From contig AP025179.1 in assembly GCA_021654635.1 (NCBI GenBank), positions 1,240,001-1,304,000 of the forward strand: 64,000 bases of DNA, given 5' to 3'. Numbering within the stretch: the stretch's first letter is position 1; each line of letters starts with the position of its first letter. The notes below the pieces were generated by a model. It was not told the DNA's origin and made no database searches. It worked only from the letters and a program-made list of their open reading frames with translations. Source of the stretch: Mycobacterium kiyosense (GTDB taxonomy: Bacteria > Actinomycetota > Actinomycetes > Mycobacteriales > Mycobacteriaceae). Positions 16,685 to 25,675 of this stretch are shown in pieces. The translations under genes and the position numbers were made by a program.

Positions 16685-18954
16685 GTGCTCAGTTGTTGCC
16701 CCTGTTGTCCATCGACCCGCAACCGGTTCGGACGGGCAGGCCGTCGTGCGGTGAGCTGAGCGCGGCGGACGGGCGTCCCCTGCCGCTCAAAGGGCTGCGC
16801 GTCCAGACCGCGATCGTGGGCATGACCGCCACCTCCACTGTCCGGCAGCGGTTCGTCAATGACGGCGACACCACCATCGAGGCCACCTACGTCTTCCCGC
16901 TGCCGGCCCGCGCCGGGGTGACCGATTTCGTCGCCGATCTGGCCGGACGGCGGGTGGTCGGCCTGCTCAAAGAACGCGGCCAGGCCCGCGCCGACTACGA
17001 GCAGGCCATCGTCGCGGGGCAGCGCGCCGCGATCGTGGAGGAAGACCGCTCCGACGTCTTCTCGGTGCGGGTCGGCAACATCGGGCCGGGCGAGGAGGCC
17101 GCCGTCGAAATGCGGCTGACGGGTCCGCTGTCGTTCGAGGACGGCGAGGCCACCTTCCGCTTCCCGCTGGTGGTCGCGCCGCGCTACACGACCGGCCGTG
17201 CGCTGCCCGGCGACCAGACCGGAGCCGGTGACGCGGCCGACACCGATGCCGTGCCCGACGCCTCCCGGGTGACCCCGCCGCGGCTGCTGGACTCCGAAGA
17301 CCGCCCGGACCTGGACATCGCGCTGAGCGTCGACGGAGCCGGGCTGACGGTGTCAGATCTGCGTGCCAGCCTGCCCACCGTCGTGACCGAGGGGGGCGGG
17401 TCGACCGTGTTGCGGGTCGAGCCGGGGGCGCGGGCCGACCGGGACTTCGTGTTGCGGTTCCGGGTCGACCGCAGCGCGCTGTTGTCGTCGGCGCTGCTGG
17501 TTCCCGACCCCGACGGTGCGGAGGGCACCTGGTCGGTGACCGTGCTGCCGCCCGCCCAAACATCCAGTGCGCCAAGGGATGTAGTGGTGGTGCTGGACCG
17601 TTCCGGCTCGATGCACGGCTGGAAGATGATCGCCGCGCGACGGGCCGCGGGCCGGATCGTGGACATGCTCGACGCGGGAGACCGGTTCTGCGTGATGGCC
17701 TTCGACGACCGGATCGACACCCCGGCGCAGCTGAGCCTGGTCGAGGCCGACGACCGGAACCGGTTCGCGGCCGCCTCGTGGCTGGGTTCGCTGGAAAGCC
17801 GCGGCGGGACCGAGATGGCCGAGCCGCTGCAGCGGGCGGTGCAGTTGCTGGGTGGCTCCGGCGGCGACCGGCAGGCCAGCGTGGTGCTGGTAACCGACGG
17901 CCAGATCACCGGCGAGGACCAGCTGCTGCGCACCCTCGCGCCGGCGGTCGGGCGCACCCGCATCTACTGCGTGGGCATCGACCGCGCCGTCAACGCCGGC
18001 TTCCTGGACCGGCTCGCGCAACTGGGCACCGGGCGATCGGAGCTGGTCGAATCGGAGGAACGCCTGGACGAGGCGATGGCGCGGCTGGCCCGCACCATCG
18101 GGCGGCCGGCGCTGACCGGGCTGCGGGTCAGCGCCGAAGGCATCCAGCTCGTCGACGACACCGTCACGCCGAGCCGCGCGCCCGACGCGTTCGCCGGGGT
18201 GCCGTGCGTGATCTCCGGACGCTACCGGGCGCCCGCCGGGCACGGCGCCGCGACGTTCCGGGTCGACGCCGACGGTGTCCCGGTCGCCACGCTGGAAGCG
18301 CGCGTCGCGCCGGAAGCCGTTGCGGTGCAGACTATCTGGGCTCGCTCGGTGGTGCGCGACCTGGAGGACGACTACGCCGCCTACCGCGCCGATGACGAAT
18401 TGGCCGCGCGGATCGTCGCGCACTCCATCCGGTTCGGGGTGCTGTCCCGCTTCACTGCGTTCGTGGCCATCGATCCCGAACACACCGACGCCGGGCCGTT
18501 GACCGAGGTGATCCAGCCCGTCGAAGAGCCGTCGGGCTGGGCGGCGAACGTGGGGTTCGCGCCGGCCGGGCGCGCCTTCGCAATGGACGCCGCCCTGATG
18601 GCCGCGCCCCCGATGGACGCTGCCCCGATGCCCGCACCCGCGATGTGCTCCGCGCCCCCGCCTTCGCCGCTGCGGCCGCTGGACAAGCTGCTCAAGCGGG
18701 TGGAGAAGGCAACCCAGGTGCGGCGCTCGGGGCTCGACGTGGTGCTGGCCGAACTCGAGCAGCATCGCGACGCGACGATCGATCCCGACTTGCGCGCGGC
18801 GCTGGTGCAGCTGTGCAACGCGCTGGCGCGATTCCTGAAGGGTCAGACGCAGGCGCAGTCGCGAGAGGTGCTGGTGGCCCTCGACGCCGTCAGGCGGCTG
18901 CTCGGCACCGGGGACCGCGGGCGACGCGGCTCGAAATTACGGTTCTGGGAATAG
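16681..18954 (+). CDS. VIT-domain plus von Willebrand factor A-domain protein
   Basis: A 757-residue protein resembling inter-alpha-trypsin-inhibitor heavy chains. A VIT domain (about 20-155: GLRVQTAIVGMTATSTVRQRF, TYVFPLPARAGVTDF, ARADYEQAI, AAIVEEDRSDVFSVRVGNI) precedes a vWA domain starting RDVVVVLDRSGSM, whose DxSxS MIDAS motif is intact, with T later in GGTEMAEP and D in LVTDGQI. A Met/Ala/Pro-rich stretch (residues about 640-665) links to a charged helical tail. No signal peptide is visible, so it is probably cytoplasmic. In bacteria this architecture is common but its function is unknown. Its start overlaps the MerR stop. Confidence 0.85.
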   Translation: MSAQLLPLLSIDPQPVRTGRPSCGELSAADGRPLPLKGLRVQTAIVGMTATSTVRQRFVNDGDTTIEATYVFPLPARAGVTDFVADLAGRRVVGLLKERGQARADYEQAIVAGQRAAIVEEDRSDVFSVRVGNIGPGEEAAVEMRLTGPLSFEDGEATFRFPLVVAPRYTTGRALPGDQTGAGDAADTDAVPDASRVTPPRLLDSEDRPDLDIALSVDGAGLTVSDLRASLPTVVTEGGGSTVLRVEPGARADRDFVLRFRVDRSALLSSALLVPDPDGAEGTWSVTVLPPAQTSSAPRDVVVVLDRSGSMHGWKMIAARRAAGRIVDMLDAGDRFCVMAFDDRIDTPAQLSLVEADDRNRFAAASWLGSLESRGGTEMAEPLQRAVQLLGGSGGDRQASVVLVTDGQITGEDQLLRTLAPAVGRTRIYCVGIDRAVNAGFLDRLAQLGTGRSELVESEERLDEAMARLARTIGRPALTGLRVSAEGIQLVDDTVTPSRAPDAFAGVPCVISGRYRAPAGHGAATFRVDADGVPVATLEARVAPEAVAVQTIWARSVVRDLEDDYAAYRADDELAARIVAHSIRFGVLSRFTAFVAIDPEHTDAGPLTEVIQPVEEPSGWAANVGFAPAGRAFAMDAALMAAPPMDAAPMPAPAMCSAPPPSPLRPLDKLLKRVEKATQVRRSGLDVVLAELEQHRDATIDPDLRAALVQLCNALARFLKGQTQAQSREVLVALDAVRRLLGTGDRGRRGSKLRFWE

Positions 18955-19938
18955 ATCTGCCAGATCCACCTGCGCGAGGGCGGGGAAACTGATCGTGCCC
19001 ATCCACAGCCGCCCGCCCGCCTCCACCAGGCCGGTGACGCTGCCGAAGTCGGGGTGCTCGGTGCGCAGACCGGCGACGGGGGCCCCGCTGTCGGGATCGA
19101 AGGCGACCGCCCAGATCTCCGGCTTGATCCGCGGCTGCAGCCGTTCGGGCAGCCGCCACACCAGCTTGCGGATGATCGGGGCCCGCGGGAACAGCGATTC
19201 CAGCGCGGGGTTGGCCTCGGCGACCAACGCGGCCCAGATCCGGCCGTCGGCACCGGTGGACAGATTGTCCGGCATGCCGGGCAGGTGCACCGCCAACGGT
19301 GTCACCGATCCGGCGTGCGGCCCGGTCAGCCAGTACTTCGACAACCGGCGCGCCTGAGTCTCGGCGAACACCAACGCCGACCCGTCGGCCGTCGGCGTCA
19401 CCCCGTTGGCGAAGTACAGCCCGTCGAGCAGTGTGGTGACGGCACCGTCCGCACCGAGCCGGTACAGCCCGCCGGTGCCGCGTGCCTCCACGATCGGCGC
19501 GGTGTATTCCTCGAAATGATAGTCGGCGGTTGATTCGGTGAAATAGATTGTGCCATCCGATGTTTCGGTGACATTGGAGCAGAATTTGAGCCGCCTGCCG
19601 TCCACCGATTCGACGAGAACGTCCAGCTCGCCGCTCGCCGGGTCGAGGGCGAGCAAGCCACGATGACTGTCGCAGATCAGGATTCGGCCATCCCGGGCGA
19701 CCTGCAGGCCGAGGGGCCGTCCGCCGGTGTCCGCCACGATTTCTGGCTTGCCCTCGGACAGGCGCACGATGCGCCCGTCCTCCAGGCCGGTCCACATTCG
19801 GCCGGTGGCGTCGGCGACGACGTCCTCGGGTCCATTGCCGGGAAGCGGGACCACCGTGATGGGCGGTGCCGGCATGTCCGGCAACGGGTCGACCGGCGGT
19901 GGCTGCCACCGGACCGGGTTGATGCGCGGCTTGGCCAC
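18937..19938 (-). CDS. SMP-30/strictosidine-synthase-like beta-propeller protein
   Basis: A 333-residue protein, MAKPRINPVRWQPPPVDPLP, with repeated propeller blades: PEDVVADATGRMWTGLEDGRI, PLGLQVARDGRILICDS, NVTETSDGTIYFTEST, FANGVTPTADGSALVFAET, PDNLSTGADGRIWAAL. The FTEST and GMPDN motifs fit the strictosidine synthase/APMAP-like gluconolactonase group, which are metal-dependent lactonases or esterases. Substrate unknown; no signal peptide. Its 3' end overlaps that of the VIT/vWA gene by 18 bases on the opposite strand. Confidence 0.8.
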   Translation of the reverse strand: MAKPRINPVRWQPPPVDPLPDMPAPPITVVPLPGNGPEDVVADATGRMWTGLEDGRIVRLSEGKPEIVADTGGRPLGLQVARDGRILICDSHRGLLALDPASGELDVLVESVDGRRLKFCSNVTETSDGTIYFTESTADYHFEEYTAPIVEARGTGGLYRLGADGAVTTLLDGLYFANGVTPTADGSALVFAETQARRLSKYWLTGPHAGSVTPLAVHLPGMPDNLSTGADGRIWAALVAEANPALESLFPRAPIIRKLVWRLPERLQPRIKPEIWAVAFDPDSGAPVAGLRTEHPDFGSVTGLVEAGGRLWMGTISFPALAQVDLADLFPEP

Positions 19939-19997
19939 GGGCTAAATCCGCTCTGGTGTCTTGGGGTCGCGGCCTCTGCGCCGTGGCGTTGCCACGG

Positions 19998-21323
19998 CTA
20001 GAACCGCTCCTGTACCAGCACGCTGCGCAGGATCGATTCGATGGTGTCGAACTCGGCCTGACCGCTGATCAGCGGCGGGGCCAACTGGATCACCGAGTCG
20101 CCGCGCTCGTCGGTGCGGCAGTACAGACCAGCCTCGAACAGCGCCGCGGACACCCGCCCGAGCAGCGCCGACCGTTCGTCGTCGGTGAACTTCTGCTTGG
20201 TGGCCTGGTCCTTGACCAGTTCGATGCCGAAGAAGAAGCCCTCGCCGCGGACGTCGCCCACGATGGGCAGGTCGTAGAGCTTCTCCAGGGTGGCGCGCAA
20301 CGCCGGGGACTGCTGCCTGACGTGATCGTTGAGACCCTCGCGCTCGAAGATGTCCAGGTTGGCCAGCGCGACGGCGGTCGACACCGGATGTCCGCCGAAG
20401 GTGTAGCCGTGCGCGAACATGGTGGAGCTGTCGCGGAACGGCTCGAACAGCCGCTCGCTGGCGATCATCGCGCCCAGTGGTGAGTAGCCCGACGTCAGGC
20501 CCTTGGCGCAGGTGATCATGTCCGGCACGTAGCCGAAGTCGTCGCAGGCGAACATCGACCCGATCCGGCCGAACGCGCAGATCACCTCGTCGGAGACCAG
20601 CAGCACGTCGTAGGCGTCGCAGATCTCGCGCACCCGCTCGAAGTAGCCCGGCGGTGGCGGGATGGAACCGCCGGCGTTCTGCACCGGCTCCAGGAACACC
20701 GCCGCGACGGTGTCGGGGCCCTCGAACTCGATGGCTTCGGCGATGCGGTCGGCAGCCCAGCGCCCGAACGCCTTCTCGTCGCGGTCAAACGGTTCGGGGG
20801 CGCGGTAGAAGTTGGTGTTGGGCACCCGGAACCCGCCGGGGGTGACCGGCTCGAACGGTGCCTTGTATTTGGGCAGGCCGGTGATCGCCAAGGCGCCCTG
20901 GGTGGTGCCGTGGTAGGCGACGGATCGCGAGATCACCTTGTGCTTACCGGGTTTGCCGGTGAGCTTGAAGAACTGCTTGGCGACCTTCCACGCGGTCTCG
21001 ACGGCCTCGGTGCCGCCGGTGGTGAAGAACACCCGGTTCAGGTCACCGGGGGTGTAGCCGGCAATGCGTTCGGCGAGCTCGATCGCCGTGGGGGTGGCGT
21101 ATCCCCAGAGCGGGAAGAACGCCAGCGTCTCGGCCTGCCGCGCCGCGACCTGCGCAAGTTCGGTCCGGCCGTGGCCGACCTGGACGGTGAACAGGCCCGA
21201 CAGGCCGTCCAGGTAGGGCTTGCCGCGGTCGTCGTAGATGGTGACGCCTTCGCCGCGGGCGATGACCGGCGGTGCGAACCCCGGGCCTTGTTGGCTGAAG
21301 TGCAGCCAGAGGTTGTCGGTCAT
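19998..21323 (-). CDS. Class III pyridoxal-phosphate aminotransferase (Rv3329-like)
   Basis: A 441-residue fold-type I aminotransferase starting [20 protein letters not shown]. Motifs include [25 protein letters not shown] for the cofactor phosphate and ring, [15 protein letters not shown] with the cofactor aspartate, and [17 protein letters not shown] with the Schiff-base lysine. Such enzymes act on omega-amino acids or polyamines; the substrate here is unknown. Start ATG 21321-21323 matches the family; the open frame upstream is non-coding. It marks the right border of the accessory island. Confidence 0.88.
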   Translation of the reverse strand: MTDNLWLHFSQQGPGFAPPVIARGEGVTIYDDRGKPYLDGLSGLFTVQVGHGRTELAQVAARQAETLAFFPLWGYATPTAIELAERIAGYTPGDLNRVFFTTGGTEAVETAWKVAKQFFKLTGKPGKHKVISRSVAYHGTTQGALAITGLPKYKAPFEPVTPGGFRVPNTNFYRAPEPFDRDEKAFGRWAADRIAEAIEFEGPDTVAAVFLEPVQNAGGSIPPPPGYFERVREICDAYDVLLVSDEVICAFGRIGSMFACDDFGYVPDMITCAKGLTSGYSPLGAMIASERLFEPFRDSSTMFAHGYTFGGHPVSTAVALANLDIFEREGLNDHVRQQSPALRATLEKLYDLPIVGDVRGEGFFFGIELVKDQATKQKFTDDERSALLGRVSAALFEAGLYCRTDERGDSVIQLAPPLISGQAEFDTIESILRSVLVQERF

Positions 21324-21418
21324 CGTTCGCGAGCGTAGCCCCGGGTCCGCTGAGGTCGGCACCCGGCAGTGCGGGCCGGTGCGCCCAAGCGTTCCTGCCT
21401 CCCGGGCCCGTCCCCCGT

Positions 21419-21474
21419 GAGCGTCCTCATATGTGCGGTCGCGGGCGTGTTTTTGCGACATTTCGGGGACGCTC
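21419..21474. repeat. 56-bp imperfect palindromic repeat, solo copy A
   Basis: Begins GAGCGTCCTCATATGTGCGG and ends TTTCGGGGACGCTC, so the ends are inverted copies (GAGCGTCC / GGACGCTC). It aligns along its length with the two copies flanking the DUF559 gene at 50681 and 51679. Here it has no adjacent endonuclease gene. Confidence 0.75.
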
Positions 21475-21572
21475 GCGCCGGCAGAGCGAGCCCGGAGCGC
21501 CCGCAGCGAGCCGAGGGCGCCCAGGCACCTTTCCTGGGAATGACCTGTGGGTCCCCCCGCTCCAGTTGCTAA

Positions 21573-21587
21573 TGACAATCATTGTCA
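21573..21587. promoter_or_regulatory. Zur/Fur-family box upstream of the PPE gene
   Basis: TGACAATCATTGTCA is a perfect 7-1-7 palindrome of the Fur-family type and differs from the mycobacterial Zur core TGAAAATCATTTTCA at only two symmetric positions. It lies about 50 bases before the start of a PPE gene whose closest recalled relative, PPE4, sits in the Zur-regulated ESX-3 locus. Zinc-dependent repression is the inference. Confidence 0.65.
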
Positions 21588-21637
21588 ATAACCTCATAGC
21601 GAATTCATACGATCGCAATTGTGGGGGGGTTGGCGCG

Positions 21638-23347
21638 ATGACGGCCCCGATTTGGATGGCGTCACCACCGGAGCTGCACTCAGCGTTGCTGAGCAGCGGG
21701 CCGGGGCCGGCGTCGTTGCTGGCGGCGGCCGACGCGTGGAGCCTGATCAGCGCCGAATACACCGCGGTGGCCAACGAACTGATCGCGGTGTTGGCCGACG
21801 TGCAGGGCGCGGCCTGGGAGGGCCCGAGCGTCGCGGCATACGTGGCCGCGCATGCGCCCTTCCTGGCGTGGTTGGAGCAGGCGGGCGCGAACAGCGCCGC
21901 CGCCGCGGCCGGACTGACCACCGCCGCTGCCGGCTACACCGCCGCGTTGGCGGCCATGCCGACGCTGCCCGAACTGGCCGCCAACCACGTGATCCACGGG
22001 GCGCTGGTGGCCACCAACTTCTTCGGCATCAATACCATTCCCATCGCGCTCAACGAGGCCGACTACGCGCGGATGTGGGTCCAAGCCGCCACCACCATGA
22101 GCGTCTACCAAGGCGTGTCCGACGCGGCGGTGGCATCGGCGCCGCAGACCCCGGCCGCCCCGCAGATCGTCAAGACCGATTCCGCCGAGTCCTCGAACCC
22201 ACTGCAGGGCATCGAGCAGTTCTGGCAGAACCTGCTGCAGGAATACCAGACGTTCATGAGCAACCCGCAGCTCAACCCGTTCACCCAATTCGAGAACCTG
22301 GTGAACAATCCGCAGCTGGACGCATTCTTGGAGCAGTTCGGCATCGGCAACGACACCGTTGCGCACGACCCGACCGTGGTCAACGGGCTGGACAACGTGA
22401 TCGCCAACATCCTGCAGCGCTTCGGCTACACCTGGAACCCCGCGGAAGGCACGCTCAACGGGCTGGAATACGACGACTACACCGACCCCACCGTGGCTGC
22501 CTTCTGGGTGGCTCGGTCGCTGGAGGTCAGTGAGGACTTCCAGCAGTTCTTCGTCTATCTGCAGACCAACCCGGTGCTGGCCGTGCAATACCTGGTGAGC
22601 CTGGAACTGTTCGACTGGCCCACCCACCTCGCCGAAGTCTTCACGTTGACCAGCCAGCCCGCCGCGCTGGCCGCGGCAGTGCCCGTCGCGGCCGCCCCGC
22701 TGGCATCTGTGGGCGGACTGGCCGGCCTGGCCGGGCTCGCGGCGCTGCCCGCACCCGCAGTGGCGCCGGTGCCGGCACCGGCGGTGGTTCCCGACCTGAC
22801 CCCGGTCGTCGGGGTGAGCTCGACGTTCACCGCGCCGGCCGCCGGGGTGGGGGCCCCACCACCGTCGCCCACGCCGCCAGGACCGCCGGCACCCGCCGCG
22901 CCGGCACCACCGCCTGCGCCCGCAGCGCCCGGCCCGATCGGCTTCACGCCGCCCTACGTGGTCGGTGGTCCCCGGATCGGCTCCGGCTCGGCGATGAGCT
23001 CGAGCGCCAGCGCCCGAGCGCAACGCAAAGCGCCGGAACCGGATTCGGCTGCCGCCGGTGCCACGGCGGCCGCCCGCGAGGCGGCGCGGGCCCGGCGGCG
23101 GCAAAGGTCGAAGCTGCGCGGCGAGGCCAACGAATACATGGACATGAACGTCGACGTGACGCCGGACTGGACGCCGCCGCCCGAACCGACCGCGGCTTCC
23201 GGTCGCGGGGCCGGGCCGCTCGGGTTCAGCGGGACCGTCGGCGCCCCGACCGCCGACCCGGCGGGCCTGGCCACACTGTCCGACGACTTCGGGGACGGGC
23301 CGACGATTCCGATGCTGCCCGGCACCTGGGAACCGGAGGACCCCTAG
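21638..23347 (+). CDS. PPE family protein, PPW subfamily, PPE4-like
   Basis: A 569-residue protein, [20 protein letters not shown], with the PPE domain (about 1-180), the WEGPS motif in place of the usual WxG, and [18 protein letters not shown] Pro/Ala-rich middle follows, then [21 protein letters not shown] and the PPW signature: GFSGTVG plus [10 protein letters not shown]. The C-terminal half resembles PPE4 of the ESX-3 locus. PPE proteins are type VII secretion substrates acting at the cell surface, often in metal or nutrient uptake. No PE partner is adjacent. Probably zinc-regulated through the upstream palindrome. Confidence 0.88.
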   Translation: MTAPIWMASPPELHSALLSSGPGPASLLAAADAWSLISAEYTAVANELIAVLADVQGAAWEGPSVAAYVAAHAPFLAWLEQAGANSAAAAAGLTTAAAGYTAALAAMPTLPELAANHVIHGALVATNFFGINTIPIALNEADYARMWVQAATTMSVYQGVSDAAVASAPQTPAAPQIVKTDSAESSNPLQGIEQFWQNLLQEYQTFMSNPQLNPFTQFENLVNNPQLDAFLEQFGIGNDTVAHDPTVVNGLDNVIANILQRFGYTWNPAEGTLNGLEYDDYTDPTVAAFWVARSLEVSEDFQQFFVYLQTNPVLAVQYLVSLELFDWPTHLAEVFTLTSQPAALAAAVPVAAAPLASVGGLAGLAGLAALPAPAVAPVPAPAVVPDLTPVVGVSSTFTAPAAGVGAPPPSPTPPGPPAPAAPAPPPAPAAPGPIGFTPPYVVGGPRIGSGSAMSSSASARAQRKAPEPDSAAAGATAAAREAARARRRQRSKLRGEANEYMDMNVDVTPDWTPPPEPTAASGRGAGPLGFSGTVGAPTADPAGLATLSDDFGDGPTIPMLPGTWEPEDP

Positions 23348-23368
23348 GTCGCGCGTTAGGGTCGAAAT

Positions 23369-24286
23369 ATGGCGGCGACCCAACAGATCTCGGAATTCGA
23401 GGCGTTGCGGCCACACCTGATGGCGGTCGCCTACCGGCTGACGGGGACGGTGGCCGACGCCGAAGACATCGTCCAGGACGCTTGGCTGAGGTGGAACACG
23501 CAGGACGGCCCGATCCACGACCTGCGCGCGTGGCTGACGACGGTGGTGAGCCGGCTGGGCCTGGACCGGTTGCGCTCGGCGGCACACCGGCGCGAGGCGT
23601 ACACCGGTAACTGGCTGCCCGAACCGGTGGTCACCGGATTCTCGGACTCTGCTGGCGACCCGTTGTCGGCGGTGGTGGCCAACGAGGACGCCCGATTCGC
23701 GGCGATGGTGGTGCTGGAACGGCTCAGTCCCGACCAGCGGGTGGCGTTCGTGCTGCACGACGGGTTTGCGGTGCCGTTCGCCGACGTGGCCGACATCCTG
23801 GGCGTCAGCGTGGCGTCCGCCCGGCAGCTGGCGTCGCGGGCCCGCAAGGCCGTCGCCGCATCGCCGCCGCCGGAGCCCGACCCCGGCCACGCCGAGGTGG
23901 TCGGCCGGCTGATGGCCGCGATGGCCGCCGGCGACATCGACACCGTGGTCTCGCTGCTGCACCCCGACGTCACCTTCACCGGCGACTCGAATGGCAAGGC
24001 GCCCACGGCAATTCAGGTCATCCGCGGTGCCGACAAGGTGGTCCGCTTCATGCTTGGCCTGGCCCAGCGCTACGGACCGGCCTTCTACACGGCCAGCCAG
24101 TTGGCGTTGGTCAACGGCGAATTAGGTTCCTACACAACCGGATTCACCGGTGCCGACGGCGGCCGGGACATGGCCCCGCGGATCACCGCGATGACGGTGC
24201 GCGACGGAAAGGTGGTCGCCCTGTGGGATATCGCCAACCCGGACAAGTTCACCGGCTCGCCGCTGCGGTTCACGTCGGCAGGATGA
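23369..24286 (+). CDS. sigJ: ECF sigma factor SigJ
   Basis: A 305-residue ECF41-type sigma factor. Region 2 (LMAVAYRLTGTVADAEDIVQDAWLRW) and region 4 (ERLSPDQRVAFVLHDGFAVPF, then DILGVSVASARQLASRARKAV) are followed by a SnoaL-like domain from about residue 175 (VVGRLMAAMAAGDIDTVVSLL) that tunes activity in this group, replacing a separate anti-sigma factor. Corresponds to Rv3328c, linked to oxidative-stress responses. ATG 23369 lies 22 bases after the PPE gene, so read-through from it is possible. Confidence 0.92.
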   Translation: MAATQQISEFEALRPHLMAVAYRLTGTVADAEDIVQDAWLRWNTQDGPIHDLRAWLTTVVSRLGLDRLRSAAHRREAYTGNWLPEPVVTGFSDSAGDPLSAVVANEDARFAAMVVLERLSPDQRVAFVLHDGFAVPFADVADILGVSVASARQLASRARKAVAASPPPEPDPGHAEVVGRLMAAMAAGDIDTVVSLLHPDVTFTGDSNGKAPTAIQVIRGADKVVRFMLGLAQRYGPAFYTASQLALVNGELGSYTTGFTGADGGRDMAPRITAMTVRDGKVVALWDIANPDKFTGSPLRFTSAG

Positions 24287-25598
24287 TTGCGGTGGTCGGC
24301 CCGAGGTAGATGGTTTGGCCGCCCGGAGCGACATAGCCTCCGGTGGGGGGACCGTAGACGCCGTAAACCGGGTTGGTCGGGCTGTAACCGTGCCAGATGT
24401 CGTTGATCCAGCCCGTCGACAGGGTGTACACCGCCGAAGTGGCCCCGGGTGGGGAGAAGCCGGTGACCAACTGCAGCACCAGGTCGATGACCGGGCCGTT
24501 GCCGAGCATGGAGTCGACGTGCGAGCCGCCCACGATCTCGGCTCCGACAAACTGCCCCGAGTACAGACTGGTCAGCTGATTGGTGGTGGCACCGGAGGCA
24601 TTCCAGGCCTGCGGCGGCGCGGCCACCACGTAGACGGGCACGTGAGCGGCCTGCAGGTTGGCGATCGCCGCCCCGAATGCCGCGGAGTTGCTGGCCACCC
24701 CGTCGAAGGTCACCACGCCCTCAAGGTGGCTGGGCGCTGCGCCCAGATCGGCGAGGTAGTTGCCGGCGGCGATGGTGGCCAGACCGCCACCGGCGGAGTG
24801 CCCGGACAGGATGAAGTCCTGCGGCAGCGTGCCCAGCAGCCCGGCCTGGTGTGCGCTGACGTTCAACGCCGTCTGCGGTCCCAGGAACAACGACGCCACG
24901 CCCTGCTGCATTTCCGGGCTGTTGAGCCAGATGCCGAACGGCAACTGAATAAACGGGATGGTCGGCGTCACCACGACGCTGTTGGTCTGCTGAGCCAGCT
25001 CCAAGGCCAGCGGTTGGTACAGCCAGCCGACGGCACCGAAACCGTGTTGCAAATAGACGGTGCCGTTGGCGGTCACCGCACCGTTGGCCTGCGTCGGGAA
25101 GTACCAGAAGGCGGGCGCCGGGTAGCTGATCGGGCCGAGCGGGAGGCCCAGCAGCGATGCCTCCCCGAGCGGAATCTGCAGGAAGGAGAATCCGATCCTG
25201 ACCCCGTCCACCGTGGTGGGGACGTTCAGCACACCGCCCAGGCCGACCGCGTTGGTGGCCCAGTTGAACAGCGCGCCCGCCGTGGCGACATAGCGGTTCA
25301 GCAGCGGCGCCACATTCGCGGCCTCGGCGGCCGCGTACGCGGCCCCGGCCTCGCCCAGCGCCCGCTCGAACTGGCTCTGGAACTGTGTCGTCTGCGCGGT
25401 CAGCGCCTGCAGTTCTTGGCCGTAGCTGCCGAAGAAGCGTGCGATCGCATCCGAGACCTCATCGGCGGCAGCCGAGACGATCCCCGTCGTGGACGGCGCG
25501 GCTGCCGCTGCTGCCTCGTTGATCGCCGTCCTGATCTCGGTCAGTTCGGCCGCCGCCGCCGCGATAGCCTCAGGTGCTGCGATCACATACGACGACAT
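24270..25598 (-). CDS. PE-domain protein with C-terminal alpha/beta-hydrolase (PE-PPE) domain
   Basis: A 442-residue protein. Residues 1 to about 97 are a PE domain (MSSYVIAAPEAIAAAAAELTEIRT...DEVSDAIARFFGSYGQELQAL). The rest is an alpha/beta-hydrolase with the nucleophile elbow GHSAGGG near residue 270 and a probable catalytic His in GGSHVDSM. Related PE-PPE-domain proteins are esterases or lipases exported by type VII secretion. Its 3' end overlaps that of sigJ by 17 bases on the other strand. Confidence 0.85.
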   Translation of the reverse strand: MSSYVIAAPEAIAAAAAELTEIRTAINEAAAAAAPSTTGIVSAAADEVSDAIARFFGSYGQELQALTAQTTQFQSQFERALGEAGAAYAAAEAANVAPLLNRYVATAGALFNWATNAVGLGGVLNVPTTVDGVRIGFSFLQIPLGEASLLGLPLGPISYPAPAFWYFPTQANGAVTANGTVYLQHGFGAVGWLYQPLALELAQQTNSVVVTPTIPFIQLPFGIWLNSPEMQQGVASLFLGPQTALNVSAHQAGLLGTLPQDFILSGHSAGGGLATIAAGNYLADLGAAPSHLEGVVTFDGVASNSAAFGAAIANLQAAHVPVYVVAAPPQAWNASGATTNQLTSLYSGQFVGAEIVGGSHVDSMLGNGPVIDLVLQLVTGFSPPGATSAVYTLSTGWINDIWHGYSPTNPVYGVYGPPTGGYVAPGGQTIYLGPTTAIILPT

Positions 25599-25675
25599 CG
25601 GCGGCTCCCATCTCGGTACGCCGATGGTAGACGGGGCAGCACCCGCTTGGTTGCGGATAGGGCGGCTTTATCAGG

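Larger units (their letters stand above)
21324..21637 (+). other. Intergenic region with a palindromic repeat and a Zur-type box
   Basis: About 314 bases between the divergent aminotransferase and PPE genes. It holds one copy of the 56-bp palindromic repeat at 21419-21474 and a Fur-family box at 21573-21587. No gene is seen in it, although the frame of the PPE gene is open upstream. Confidence 0.7.

Noticed and set aside
21431..21637. Extension of the PPE gene to an upstream start at 21431
   Set aside because: It would translate the palindromic repeat and the Zur box; PPE proteins start at the [11 protein letters not shown] position.
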